From NCBI RefSeq assembly GCF_039614765.1, contig NZ_CP154879.1, positions 1,984,001 to 2,048,000 on the forward strand: DNA of 64,000 nt, given 5' to 3'. Below the pieces are notes generated by a model that had not been told where the DNA came from, did no database searches, and was given only the letters and a program-made list of their open reading frames with translations. This document shows positions 9,305-17,056 of the stretch, in pieces. The position numbers and the translations under genes are program-made. The stretch is from Castellaniella sp. MT123. GTDB lineage: Bacteria; Pseudomonadota; Gammaproteobacteria; Burkholderiales; Burkholderiaceae_B. Position 1 is the stretch's first letter; every line of letters starts with the position of its first letter.

Positions 9305-9990
9305 GCCGATGTCTCCTTCGCGGCCACGGTGAATGCCAGCTGCGCCAGGCCGGGGACCTCGACCCGTACCCGGGACCCGGCCGAAGCGACCGGCGACTGA
9401 TAGACCACGCCCAACAGCAGCACGTCGCCCTGGCGCAAGGTCATGAACTCGCTGACGTCGGCCAGCAGCTGCGCGGGACCACGGATCAGATCGTCCAGGG
9501 AACGCTCGGCGACCGGCTGATCGTCGAGCCACGTGCGCAGGATGAGCGTGGATACGTCGCCCGGTGCCACCCCTGCCAGCAGCGCCAAGGGGAGCGACCC
9601 ATCAAAGCTTTTTTCCCGGATGGCGGGACGGTAGTAGTTCGCATGCGGCAGGCTGAGGTCGGCCGCGAGCAGACAGGCATCCACCGCATCCAGCGCCGCA
9701 TCCGGATGCAACCGCGCGGCGTCGCGCCCCATGCGCAAGCCCACCACGGCGCCGATCTCGGCCCGATCGGCACCCTGCGGCAACACGATCCTGTCCGCCG
9801 CCCGCATCCAGGTGTTGCGCGGCTTCACATACAACACTGGGGCCTGCGGCAAGGCCTTGTAGGGCGGCTGCGCCGCCGCCACGGCCAGGCGGTCCAGGCT
9901 GGCGCGGTCATTCATGATGACGCCGTAGACGGCGGCATCCGGCGACAGGAGATTTCGGTCAGTCATGGAGGCTTCTGTTGTCGTGTTCAT
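9301..9990 (-). CDS. hpaG1: HpaG1: N-terminal half of 4-HPA degradation isomerase/decarboxylase
   Basis: A 229-residue protein of the fumarylacetoacetate-hydrolase fold, equivalent to the N-terminal half of enteric HpaG. Segments supporting this are VYGVIMNDRASLDRLA, KALPQAPVLYVKPRNTW, an IGAVVGLRMGRDA strand at the metal site, and the C-terminal LRQGDVLLLGVVYQSPVASAG. The chosen start (MNTTTEASMTDRN) has AAGGA about 10 bases upstream and lies 13 bases after the dctM stop; another ATG eight codons downstream (MTDRNLL) is possible. It is the first catabolic gene after the TRAP transporter genes and overlaps hpaG2 by 4 bases. Confidence 0.9.
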   Translation of the reverse strand: MNTTTEASMTDRNLLSPDAAVYGVIMNDRASLDRLAVAAAQPPYKALPQAPVLYVKPRNTWMRAADRIVLPQGADRAEIGAVVGLRMGRDAARLHPDAALDAVDACLLAADLSLPHANYYRPAIREKSFDGSLPLALLAGVAPGDVSTLILRTWLDDQPVAERSLDDLIRGPAQLLADVSEFMTLRQGDVLLLGVVYQSPVASAGSRVRVEVPGLAQLAFTVAAKETSA

Positions 9991-10003
9991 GGTCCGCCGG
10001 TCC

Positions 10004-11329
10004 TTAGCCCAGCACATGGATCAGCCACAGCGTGATGCCGGGGAACAGCGCCAGCACGATGATCCGGGTGAAGTCCGACGCCAGGAAGGGCATGACCCCC
10101 AGGGCAGTTTCCTTCATGGGCACCCCTTTGGCCAGCTTGTTGATGATGTACAGGTTCATGCCGACTGGCGGATGCACCAGGCCGATCTCCACCACCATCA
10201 GCGTCATGATGCCGAACCAGATCGATTTGTCCCCGGCCGACATGCCGAAGAAATCCAGGCTCATGATCATCGGGTGGAAAATGGGGATCGTCAGCAGGAT
10301 CATGGCCAGCGAATCCATGACGCATCCCAGCAAAATATAGATCGCCAGGATGGCGAACAGCACCATCAACGGCGGCAAGCCGCTGCCGACCACCCAATTG
10401 GCCAGTTCGGTCGGCATCTGCGACAGGGCCAGGGACGAATTCAGCAAGTCGGCACCGATCAGCACCATGAAGATCATGCCGGTGATCCGGGCCGTGCCCA
10501 GCAGGCTTTCGCGCACACCGCCCCAGCCCATGCCCCCGGCCAGTGCGATCAAGCCGCAGGCGCCCGCGCCAACCGACCCCGCCTCGGTGGGGTTCGCCCA
10601 ACCGCCGTAGATACCCACCACGACCACCAGGAACACCCCGAGGATGGGCAGCACCTTGACCAGGGCCAGCATGGCCTGGTCCCAGGTGGCCTTGGCAGCC
10701 GTCGGCCCGGATTCCGGATTGCGCGTCACCAGGATGCGGATGACCAGCAGATAGCCCATCGCGGCGATGATGCCCGGGATGACGGCCGCCATGAAAAGTT
10801 TGCCGATGGAATCCTGCGTCAGCACCGCGTAGATGATAAGCGGCACCGACGGCGGGATCAGGATACCCAGCGTCCCGGCGGCTGCCAGCGTGCCGGTGGC
10901 CAGCCGCCCGGAATAGCCGTTGGCCTTCAGTTCCGGCAGCGCGACCTGGCCCATGGTAGCCGCCGTGGCCAGGGAAGAGCCGCAGATAGCGCCGAACGAG
11001 GCGCAGGCCGCCACGGACGCCATGGCCAGACCGCCGCGCCAATGCCCGATCAGTTTGCCCGCCGCCTGAAACAGGGCGCGCGACAGGCCACCGTGGGTGG
11101 CGAATTGCCCCATCAGGATGAACAACGGGACCACGGCCAGGTCATAGTTCGACAATCGGGCATACACCAGGCCGTTCAGGGTGTAGAGCAGGCCGTCGAA
11201 CAGCCCGCCGTTGGCGGCCAGATAGATCGCCGCCCCCGCCAGCAGCATGGCCACCGCGATGTGAACGCGCAACAGCAACATGAGCAGCAGGCCCGCAAAG
11301 CCGCTCAATCCGATCAGAGTGCCACTCAT
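10004..11329 (-). CDS. dctM: TRAP transporter large permease (DctM)
   Basis: A 441-residue integral membrane protein with roughly 12 hydrophobic segments, the transport subunit of a TRAP (tripartite ATP-independent periplasmic) importer. Family signatures include VVPLFILMGQFATHGG, the CASFGAICGSSLATAATMG region and ILIPPSVPLIIYAVLTQDS. The C-terminal part has TIPIFHPMIMSLDFFG and GLVHPPVGMNLYIIN. It uses the sodium or proton gradient to take up an organic acid. It overlaps dctQ by 4 bases (ATGA) and precedes hpaG1 by 13 bases in the same direction, so the substrate is probably an aromatic acid of this pathway (inference from context). Confidence 0.95.
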   Translation of the reverse strand: MSGTLIGLSGFAGLLLMLLLRVHIAVAMLLAGAAIYLAANGGLFDGLLYTLNGLVYARLSNYDLAVVPLFILMGQFATHGGLSRALFQAAGKLIGHWRGGLAMASVAACASFGAICGSSLATAATMGQVALPELKANGYSGRLATGTLAAAGTLGILIPPSVPLIIYAVLTQDSIGKLFMAAVIPGIIAAMGYLLVIRILVTRNPESGPTAAKATWDQAMLALVKVLPILGVFLVVVVGIYGGWANPTEAGSVGAGACGLIALAGGMGWGGVRESLLGTARITGMIFMVLIGADLLNSSLALSQMPTELANWVVGSGLPPLMVLFAILAIYILLGCVMDSLAMILLTIPIFHPMIMSLDFFGMSAGDKSIWFGIMTLMVVEIGLVHPPVGMNLYIINKLAKGVPMKETALGVMPFLASDFTRIIVLALFPGITLWLIHVLG

Positions 11330-11886
11330 GCCGAGACTCCTTGATCCACCGCCATCTGTTCCTGGCGGCTTCGATATTGCGCCCACCCCAGGGCGGCTTG
11401 CACCCGCCAGGCCGTGCTCAACACGGTGAGCAGCAAGCAGGGCACCATGATGGCGACCGGGATCCAGATCGGCCAGCCCAGCAGGGTCGTAGTATCCCCG
11501 GCGTCCCGCAGATGCAGCGCGGACAGCCCCGTGCGCCAAGCCAGCAGCAGGATCACGGCCCCCAGGATCAGCTCGCAGATCCCGTCCATGACCTGCCGCA
11601 CCCTCGCCGGCAGCCATTCGGTGAAGATGTCCACCCGCAGGTGGTCGCCGACCAGCGTGCAGTACGGCAGGAAGGCCGCCGCCGCCACGGCTGTCCCGGT
11701 CTGCATGATTTCCACATCGCCCGTGATGGAGCCGAACCCGAGCTTGCGCCCGATGATGGAAACCAGGGATATGACGATCAGGGCCACGAACACCAGCCCG
11801 CCGCCCATCGCCAGGGCCTTGGTGGCCCGATTCAGGAGGGCCCATCCTCGTCCGGCATGCGCCGGATCCCGATCTGAAGTCTGCAT
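11326..11886 (-). CDS. dctQ: TRAP transporter small permease (DctQ)
   Basis: A 186-residue membrane protein with four predicted transmembrane segments (about residues 25-50, 65-85, 100-125 and 140-165), the small membrane subunit of the TRAP importer. The DctQ family signature region is visible around VISLVSIIGRKLGFG and YCTLVGDHLRVDIFTEWLP. It begins 14 bases after dctP and overlaps dctM by 4 bases, the usual P-Q-M arrangement. DctQ proteins pair with DctM to couple the periplasmic receptor to ion-driven transport. Confidence 0.93.
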   Translation of the reverse strand: MQTSDRDPAHAGRGWALLNRATKALAMGGGLVFVALIVISLVSIIGRKLGFGSITGDVEIMQTGTAVAAAAFLPYCTLVGDHLRVDIFTEWLPARVRQVMDGICELILGAVILLLAWRTGLSALHLRDAGDTTTLLGWPIWIPVAIMVPCLLLTVLSTAWRVQAALGWAQYRSRQEQMAVDQGVSA

Positions 11887-11900
11887 GGCGTCACCCGCGA

Positions 11901-12914
11901 TCAGTCACGTGCCAGGGCATGGGCGGCTTCGGAGAGCTTGCGCCCATCCTGCCCCTTCTTGTCCATGTCCTCGCGCCAGGCCTGCTCCACCGGGCGGGCG
12001 GCATTCTTCATGGCGCTCAGGTCGGCGGACGTCAGATCGACGACCTGGCCGCCCGCCGCCAGCACCTTGGCGCGCGTCTCGGCCGCGACGTCGTCCCAGA
12101 CCTGGCCGAATTTCTCGACCAGCGGCAGACCGCTGTGCGCATCGATCACTGTCTTCAGGTCAGCGGGCAGGCTGTCGTACTTCTGCTTGTTCATGAGCAG
12201 CGTCAGGACGGTCGTGGACGGATAGGTTTCACCGGCCGCGGGCTGGATATGGTATTTCGTGACCTCGTCCAGCTTGGTCGGCAACACGACTTCCCAGGCC
12301 CCCATGGCGCCATCGACCACCCCCTTGGAGATCGCCTCGGTGACCTGCGCCGGCGGCATGGAAACTGGCTCGCCACCCAACGCCGCCAGCGTCTTGGAAG
12401 CCAGGCGGGTCGGGGTGCGCAGCTTCAGGCCCTTGATGTCGCCCAGCGCCTTGATCGGCCGGTTGGCGGTATGCAGGGCCACCCCGCCATCCACGTGCAC
12501 GGCCAGCACCTTGTATTTGGAGAATTCCGGTTGCGCGTACTGCTGATAGAACTTCCAGGCGGCGCGGCTGCCGGACCTCGCGTCCTTGACCACGAAGGGC
12601 AATTCCATGGCTTCGATCACCGGGAATCGCCCCGCTGAATAGCCCGGCGCGGTCCAGACGACGTCCGCCACGCCATGCAGCGCATGGTCGGCCAGTTGCC
12701 CCGGCGTCCCGCCCAGCTGCATCGCAGGATAGAATTGGCAGGCGATCCGGCCGTTGGATGCCTGGCCCAGTTCCTTGCACCAGGGTTCCAGCACCCGTTG
12801 CTGCGCGGCGGCGCTGGCGGGCAGAAAGTGTGCGATTTTCAGGGTGACGTCCGCAGCCAGGGCAGGCGCCGAACATGACGCCGTCAGCGTCAGGGTCCAG
12901 ATCAGTTTTTTCAT
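11901..12914 (-). CDS. dctP: TRAP transporter periplasmic solute-binding protein (DctP)
   Basis: A 337-residue periplasmic receptor of the DctP family. The start ATG has a GGAG ribosome binding site 8 bases upstream; the first 21 residues (MKKLIWTLTLTASCSAPALA) form a signal peptide with AxA cleavage. Mature motifs include VTLKIAHFLPASAAAQQ, VVWTAPGYSAGRFPVIEAM and LKGLKLRTPTRLASK-type strands with the conserved arginine that binds a carboxylate. The C-terminal helices are typical of the family. It is the first gene of the operon and faces hpaR across a promoter region with HpaR-like operators, so uptake of 4-hydroxyphenylacetate or homoprotocatechuate is the most economical prediction. Related DctP proteins bind varied aromatic or aliphatic acids. 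Confidence 0.93.
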   Translation of the reverse strand: MKKLIWTLTLTASCSAPALAADVTLKIAHFLPASAAAQQRVLEPWCKELGQASNGRIACQFYPAMQLGGTPGQLADHALHGVADVVWTAPGYSAGRFPVIEAMELPFVVKDARSGSRAAWKFYQQYAQPEFSKYKVLAVHVDGGVALHTANRPIKALGDIKGLKLRTPTRLASKTLAALGGEPVSMPPAQVTEAISKGVVDGAMGAWEVVLPTKLDEVTKYHIQPAAGETYPSTTVLTLLMNKQKYDSLPADLKTVIDAHSGLPLVEKFGQVWDDVAAETRAKVLAAGGQVVDLTSADLSAMKNAARPVEQAWREDMDKKGQDGRKLSEAAHALARD

Positions 12915-12970
12915 GTGTCGTCTCCAGGGATTGACCCGCTCGATGGATGCCGCCCGGTAAATCAGGCGGA

Positions 12971-13030
12971 AATTCACTAATATGTTATCTTTTGAGGTAT
13001 CGTATATCTAACATATTAGATAGTCAAGCG
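12971..13030. promoter_or_regulatory. Divergent dctP-hpa / hpaR promoters with two HpaR-type operators
   Basis: The spacer between dctP and hpaR is strikingly AT-rich. It contains the perfect 11-base inverted repeat CTAATATGTTA (12977-12987) and TAACATATTAG (13009-13019). Each arm is part of a local palindrome; the right one is ATCTAACATATTAGAT (13006-13021). On the minus strand TTGACT (13022-13027) and TACGAT (12999-13004) are spaced by 17 bases, and that spacer is almost exactly the right operator. The left operator falls just downstream of the expected start point. On the plus strand TTGAGG (12992-12997) and TATTAG (13014-13019) can serve hpaR. This is the geometry expected for MarR-type repression with autoregulation. 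The protein-DNA link is inferred. Confidence 0.7.
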
Positions 13031-13049
13031 ATTGAGAATTAGGAAACCT

Positions 13050-13529
13050 ATGGCCCCCAGCATCACCCACCGTAATCTGCCCCAGCTGCTGCTGAAGGCG
13101 CGCGAAGCGTTACTGAGCCACTTTCGCGGCATCCTGACCCATTTCGGCCTGACCGAGCAGCAATGGCGGGTTCTGCGCAGCCTGAACGAACATGGCGAGA
13201 TGGAGCCGAACCAGTTGTGTCAGTCCTGCCAGATCCTGAGCCCCAGCATGGCGGGCGTGCTGGCCCGCATGCAAAGCCTGGGGCTGATCACCCGCGAACG
13301 GGCGGCACATGATCACCGGCGCATCATCATCGGCCTGACGCCGTACAGCCGGTCTCTGTGCGACCAGATCGCGCCGTTGATCGAGGCACAATATCAACGG
13401 ATCGAGGACACCATCGGGCGCCCGCTGATCGACGAGACTTACCGTCAGATCGACCGGCTGCTGAGCGCCCCGCTGGATCAGGTGCCCGGTGTGGCACTGC
13501 CCCCGTTGAAGGACGTCAATCCGGCATAA
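13050..13529 (+). CDS. hpaR: Homoprotocatechuate degradation operon regulator, MarR family (HpaR)
   Basis: A 159-residue MarR-family winged-helix repressor. It matches the HpaR subgroup: HRNLPQLLLKAREALLSHF, then the HTH region FGLTEQQWRVLRSL to SPSMAGVLARM and the wing ERAAHDHRRIIIGLT. HpaR represses the meta-cleavage operon in enteric bacteria and is relieved by 4-hydroxyphenylacetate or homoprotocatechuate. The ATG is preceded by AGGA six bases upstream; an upstream TTG in the same frame is less likely. It is divergent from dctP-hpa. Its last 52 bases overlap the 3' end of the convergent glycosyltransferase gene. Confidence 0.92.
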   Translation: MAPSITHRNLPQLLLKAREALLSHFRGILTHFGLTEQQWRVLRSLNEHGEMEPNQLCQSCQILSPSMAGVLARMQSLGLITRERAAHDHRRIIIGLTPYSRSLCDQIAPLIEAQYQRIEDTIGRPLIDETYRQIDRLLSAPLDQVPGVALPPLKDVNPA

Positions 13530-15892
13530 AGCGCCAGGTGCGTGCGCACGACGCCCGGCAGGCCGAAATCCCGCTCGGCCAGGGCGCGACCGGCCGCGCC
13601 CATGCGCACCCGCAGGCCTTCGTCGGCCGCCAGGCGGCCCACCGCATCGGCCAAGGCCCGCGCGTCGCGCGCCGGCACCAGCAGGCCGCTGACATCCGGC
13701 TCGATGACGTCACGGCAGCCCGGCACGTCCGTGGTGACCACGGGCCGGCCGCAGGCGGCCGCTTCAATCAGCGACTTGGGCAGGCCCTCGCGATACGACG
13801 GCAGCGTCACAATGTGAGACTGGGCATAGAACCCGGCGACGTCCTCACATTCGCCCACGTAATCGATCACGCCGGACTCCTGCCAGGCGCGCAGCTGATC
13901 GGGTCGCACGGATGCGGGGTTCTCCGGATCCAGGCTGCCCGCCAGACGCCAGCACAGCCCCTCGCCCCGGGCTGCCGACAGACGCGCCGCCTCGACGAAT
14001 TCCTCGACCCCCTTGTCGCGTAGCAGGCGCGAGGCCATCGCGACCGTGACCGGCCCCTCGGGCCAGGGCGTCGGCGTGAAGCGGTCCAGATCCACGCCGG
14101 ATCCACGCACCATCACAACCTGGTCCGCCCGAACCGCCCCGGCCTCCATCAGCACGTCGCGGTCCGCCGTGTTCTGGAAGATGACGCGACTGTGCGGGTG
14201 CCCCAGGGCCAGTCGATACAGGATCAGCGCCAGACGCCGCAACAGGCCGCGTAGACCAGTCCCGCGGATGAAGACATAGCCCAGGCCGGAAATCGCCGCC
14301 ACGTAAGCGGGCACACGCGCCAGACGGCTGGCAATGCCGCCATACAGGACGGACTTCAGGGTCACGGCATGCACCACGTCCGGACGCACCCGACGGAACA
14401 GCCGCCAGATCGCCCACAGGCTGCGAGCCTCGGTCCAGGGCCGCATGCTGGTGCGCGACAGCGGCAGCGTGTGATGAATCAGGCCCAGCGATTCCAGCTG
14501 CGCCACGGCCGGCCCGCCCATGGATGCCACGTGCACCTCGTAGCCGGCGTCGCGCGCGGCCAGGGCGATCGGCAGGCGATGCGAGACCAGGAAGGCCGGG
14601 TTGGTGATGAAGAAAAGCAGCCGAGGTGCCGGTCGTGCGCCTGCGAATGCGGCACCATGCGGGCCCGCATCAGCCGCAGCGGCCATCGTTTCAGCCGGAC
14701 GCCAGCCTGCCTGGAAAGTGGGATAGTCGATCGCCAACCGGCGCCAGACCGTTTCGTAGCGCTGCACCATGGTCCGCAGGCTGTAGCGCCGCGCCACGGA
14801 TTCACGTGCCGCCTCGCGGCGTTCGGGCCATCGAGGATCACGGACCGCCGCGATGGCCTGAACGATGGCCCGGCCCAGCGCGGCCGCGTCCTGCGGCGGG
14901 GCCACCCAGCCATGGTCCGCCACGATGTCGGCGGCGTCCCCGACGTCTGTCACCACGCAAGCCACACCCGAGGCCATGGCTTCGGAAACGACATTGGGAA
15001 ATCCTTCAGCTTTGCTCGACAGGACGTGCACGTCCAGCGCCCGCATCAGCCGCGGAACGTCGTCGCGCCGCCCCAGGAAGATCAGATGGTCCAGCAGACC
15101 GTAGTGACGGGCCAGCGCAATCAGCTCCGCGTTGTCGCAGGACATGCCCAGACCGATCAAGGCGCAGCGCAATTGCGGGCACTCACGCACAGCCAGTGCC
15201 AACGCGGCCAGCAGGTTGCCGTGATCTTTCAGGGGGTTCCAACGCGCCACACAGCCCAGCAGCACGGCATCGTCCGGTACACCCCACTCGGCCCGCAGGG
15301 CCGCGCGATCACCCGCATCCGGATGCCAGACAGACAGGTCATAGCCATTGGGCACCACCAGGACGCGGTCGGCGCGATAACCCCACCCCCGGTGAACCTC
15401 GGCCGCGCGGCGTGCGCAGGCCACGATCACCCCCGGCACAAAGCTCGACACCCGGGCGCAGACCCAGGCCGTCAGGCGCGAGGACCGGCTGCTTTCGCCC
15501 AGGCTGACCCCGGAATTGCGCACGCCCCAGGCCACCGCGCGGATGCCGGCCAAACGCGCCACCAGGCCACCGATCAAGTCGGCGTGATACATCCAGGTCT
15601 GAACGACGTCCGGACGGCGGCTGCGCAGCAGCCGGAACAGCCGCCACAGGCCGCGCACGGACCCGGCCACCCCCTGCATGTCCAGCGTGATGACTTCCAC
15701 TCCCGCATCGCGCAGCAGTCCACCCATCACGCCTTCGGTCGTCATGGACACCACGGTGTGGCGCACCGTGGTGTCCGGTGCCGTCGCCAGGCGCTGCAGG
15801 ACGGTTTCCGCCCCGCCATGCAGCAGCCCTGAGATGATGTGCATGACCCGCAGGGGCGTGCCCTGTTCTGTCTTCATGTCGATGTTCCCCAT
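13478..15892 (-). CDS. Fused tandem GT4 glycosyltransferase (two catalytic domains)
   Basis: An unusually long 804-residue glycosyltransferase with two complete GT-B/GT4 units in one frame. The first (about residues 14-385) starts LRVMHIISGLLHGGAETVL and contains the donor-site motif EGFPNVVSEAMASG. The second (about residues 417-795) starts RLLFFITNPAFLVSHRLPI, has ISGLGYVFIRGTG like PglA/WbpT-type enzymes, and ends with EGLPKSLIEAAACG. A roughly 30-residue Ala/Pro-rich linker joins them. Each family member is normally about 380 residues, so this is a natural fusion likely adding two successive sugars at the cytoplasmic membrane face. Two starts (15892 and 15877) are both plausible. It is the last gene of the glycan locus. 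Specificities are unknown. Confidence 0.88.
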   Translation of the reverse strand: MGNIDMKTEQGTPLRVMHIISGLLHGGAETVLQRLATAPDTTVRHTVVSMTTEGVMGGLLRDAGVEVITLDMQGVAGSVRGLWRLFRLLRSRRPDVVQTWMYHADLIGGLVARLAGIRAVAWGVRNSGVSLGESSRSSRLTAWVCARVSSFVPGVIVACARRAAEVHRGWGYRADRVLVVPNGYDLSVWHPDAGDRAALRAEWGVPDDAVLLGCVARWNPLKDHGNLLAALALAVRECPQLRCALIGLGMSCDNAELIALARHYGLLDHLIFLGRRDDVPRLMRALDVHVLSSKAEGFPNVVSEAMASGVACVVTDVGDAADIVADHGWVAPPQDAAALGRAIVQAIAAVRDPRWPERREAARESVARRYSLRTMVQRYETVWRRLAIDYPTFQAGWRPAETMAAAADAGPHGAAFAGARPAPRLLFFITNPAFLVSHRLPIALAARDAGYEVHVASMGGPAVAQLESLGLIHHTLPLSRTSMRPWTEARSLWAIWRLFRRVRPDVVHAVTLKSVLYGGIASRLARVPAYVAAISGLGYVFIRGTGLRGLLRRLALILYRLALGHPHSRVIFQNTADRDVLMEAGAVRADQVVMVRGSGVDLDRFTPTPWPEGPVTVAMASRLLRDKGVEEFVEAARLSAARGEGLCWRLAGSLDPENPASVRPDQLRAWQESGVIDYVGECEDVAGFYAQSHIVTLPSYREGLPKSLIEAAACGRPVVTTDVPGCRDVIEPDVSGLLVPARDARALADAVGRLAADEGLRVRMGAAGRALAERDFGLPGVVRTHLALYAGLTSFNGGSATPGT

Positions 15893-15925
15893 GTTCTTTC
15901 CCGACGGGATCGTGGCCTGTTCACA

Positions 15926-17056
15926 CTAGTGCCCCGCCCCCCCCGCGGGACCGGCCCGGTTGTCGCCATTGTCCCAGGCTGCGTCCCAGGCCTGCAGAAT
16001 CGCATCCAGGCCATAGCGGGCCCGCACAGAGGCGGCCGCATCGCGCCCGATGGATTCGCGCGTTTCGGGCGACGCCTGCATGACCTGCAGCAAGGCCCGC
16101 GTCAGCGCCGCCTCGTCCCCGAGAGGAACCAGTGTCGCATATCGGCCACCTTGCGCGAGTTCCGCCGGCCCCGACGGACAGTCGGTTGCCACGCATGGCA
16201 GGCCCAGCGCCATCGCTTCCAGCAGGGCATTGGGAAAACCTTCGACCCGCGAATTCAGGACGAAAGCATGGGCCGATCCCAGATCGATCCATGGCGTGTT
16301 GCTGAACCCCGGCAACCGGATGCGATCGGCCAGACCCAGTTCCTCGATCCGCCGCTGGCAGGCCGGGCGCTGCTCGCCGTCTCCCCAGATCGTCAGGTCC
16401 CAGTCCGGACACTGCGCCGCGACAGAGGCGAACACCTCGATCAGGCGATCGAACTGCTTGACCGGATTGAAGCGGCCCAGCGCCGCCAGACGAAGCCGGT
16501 CCGTTGCCGGTTCGCCTTCACGCACACCCGGCAGGCCGTCCGGCAAGGGATTGGGAATCGCAACGATGCGTCGCACGGACGGCGCGACCTGCCGCAGATG
16601 CGGGATGCTCCGGTCTGTCTGCACCACCACTCGATGCGCCCAGGGATAGAGCAGACGCCGCGCCAGGCGCAGGACGGGTTCCAGATTGACGCTGTGAGCC
16701 GGATCGGTGCGTTCGCTGACCACCACCGGCAGTCCCAGACCGCGCGTCGCCAGCAGCGCAGTGACGTTGACGTTGGTCAGAAAGGACAGAACGCGGTCGG
16801 GCCGCAGTTCGCGGGCCAGCCGCCGCAAGGCGAGGATCTTGCCGACTGGCCGCATCCAGGCGGGGCCCCGCAGATGGTCGGCCAGCCAGAGCAGCCGCAC
16901 TCCCGGGTCCAATGTCTGCAGGCACTGCCCGCGCCCGGAATAGCAACACACCAGCGTGACCTCGTCGCCACGCCGCGCCCAGGCGTTGGCCAGGGTGGCC
17001 GCCACCCGCTCGGCGCCGCCGCCATGCATGGAGCTGACCAGAAACAGAATGCGCAT
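15926..17056 (-). CDS. GT4-family glycosyltransferase
   Basis: A 376-residue retaining glycosyltransferase with GT-B fold. The N-terminal domain begins MRILFLVSSMHGGGAERVA, the acceptor-side glycine-rich loop typical of GT4. The C-terminal domain has LRLAALGRFNPVKQFDRLI (nucleotide-phosphate binding region) and the E-x7-E type motif EGFPNALLEAMALGLPCV. No signal peptide or transmembrane helix is visible, so it acts at the cytoplasmic membrane surface. It abuts the next glycosyltransferase gene (stop of one directly after the start of the other) in the minus-strand locus with wbpO, wbpP and the flippase. The sugar it transfers cannot be read from sequence. Confidence 0.9.
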   Translation of the reverse strand: MRILFLVSSMHGGGAERVAATLANAWARRGDEVTLVCCYSGRGQCLQTLDPGVRLLWLADHLRGPAWMRPVGKILALRRLARELRPDRVLSFLTNVNVTALLATRGLGLPVVVSERTDPAHSVNLEPVLRLARRLLYPWAHRVVVQTDRSIPHLRQVAPSVRRIVAIPNPLPDGLPGVREGEPATDRLRLAALGRFNPVKQFDRLIEVFASVAAQCPDWDLTIWGDGEQRPACQRRIEELGLADRIRLPGFSNTPWIDLGSAHAFVLNSRVEGFPNALLEAMALGLPCVATDCPSGPAELAQGGRYATLVPLGDEAALTRALLQVMQASPETRESIGRDAAASVRARYGLDAILQAWDAAWDNGDNRAGPAGGAGH

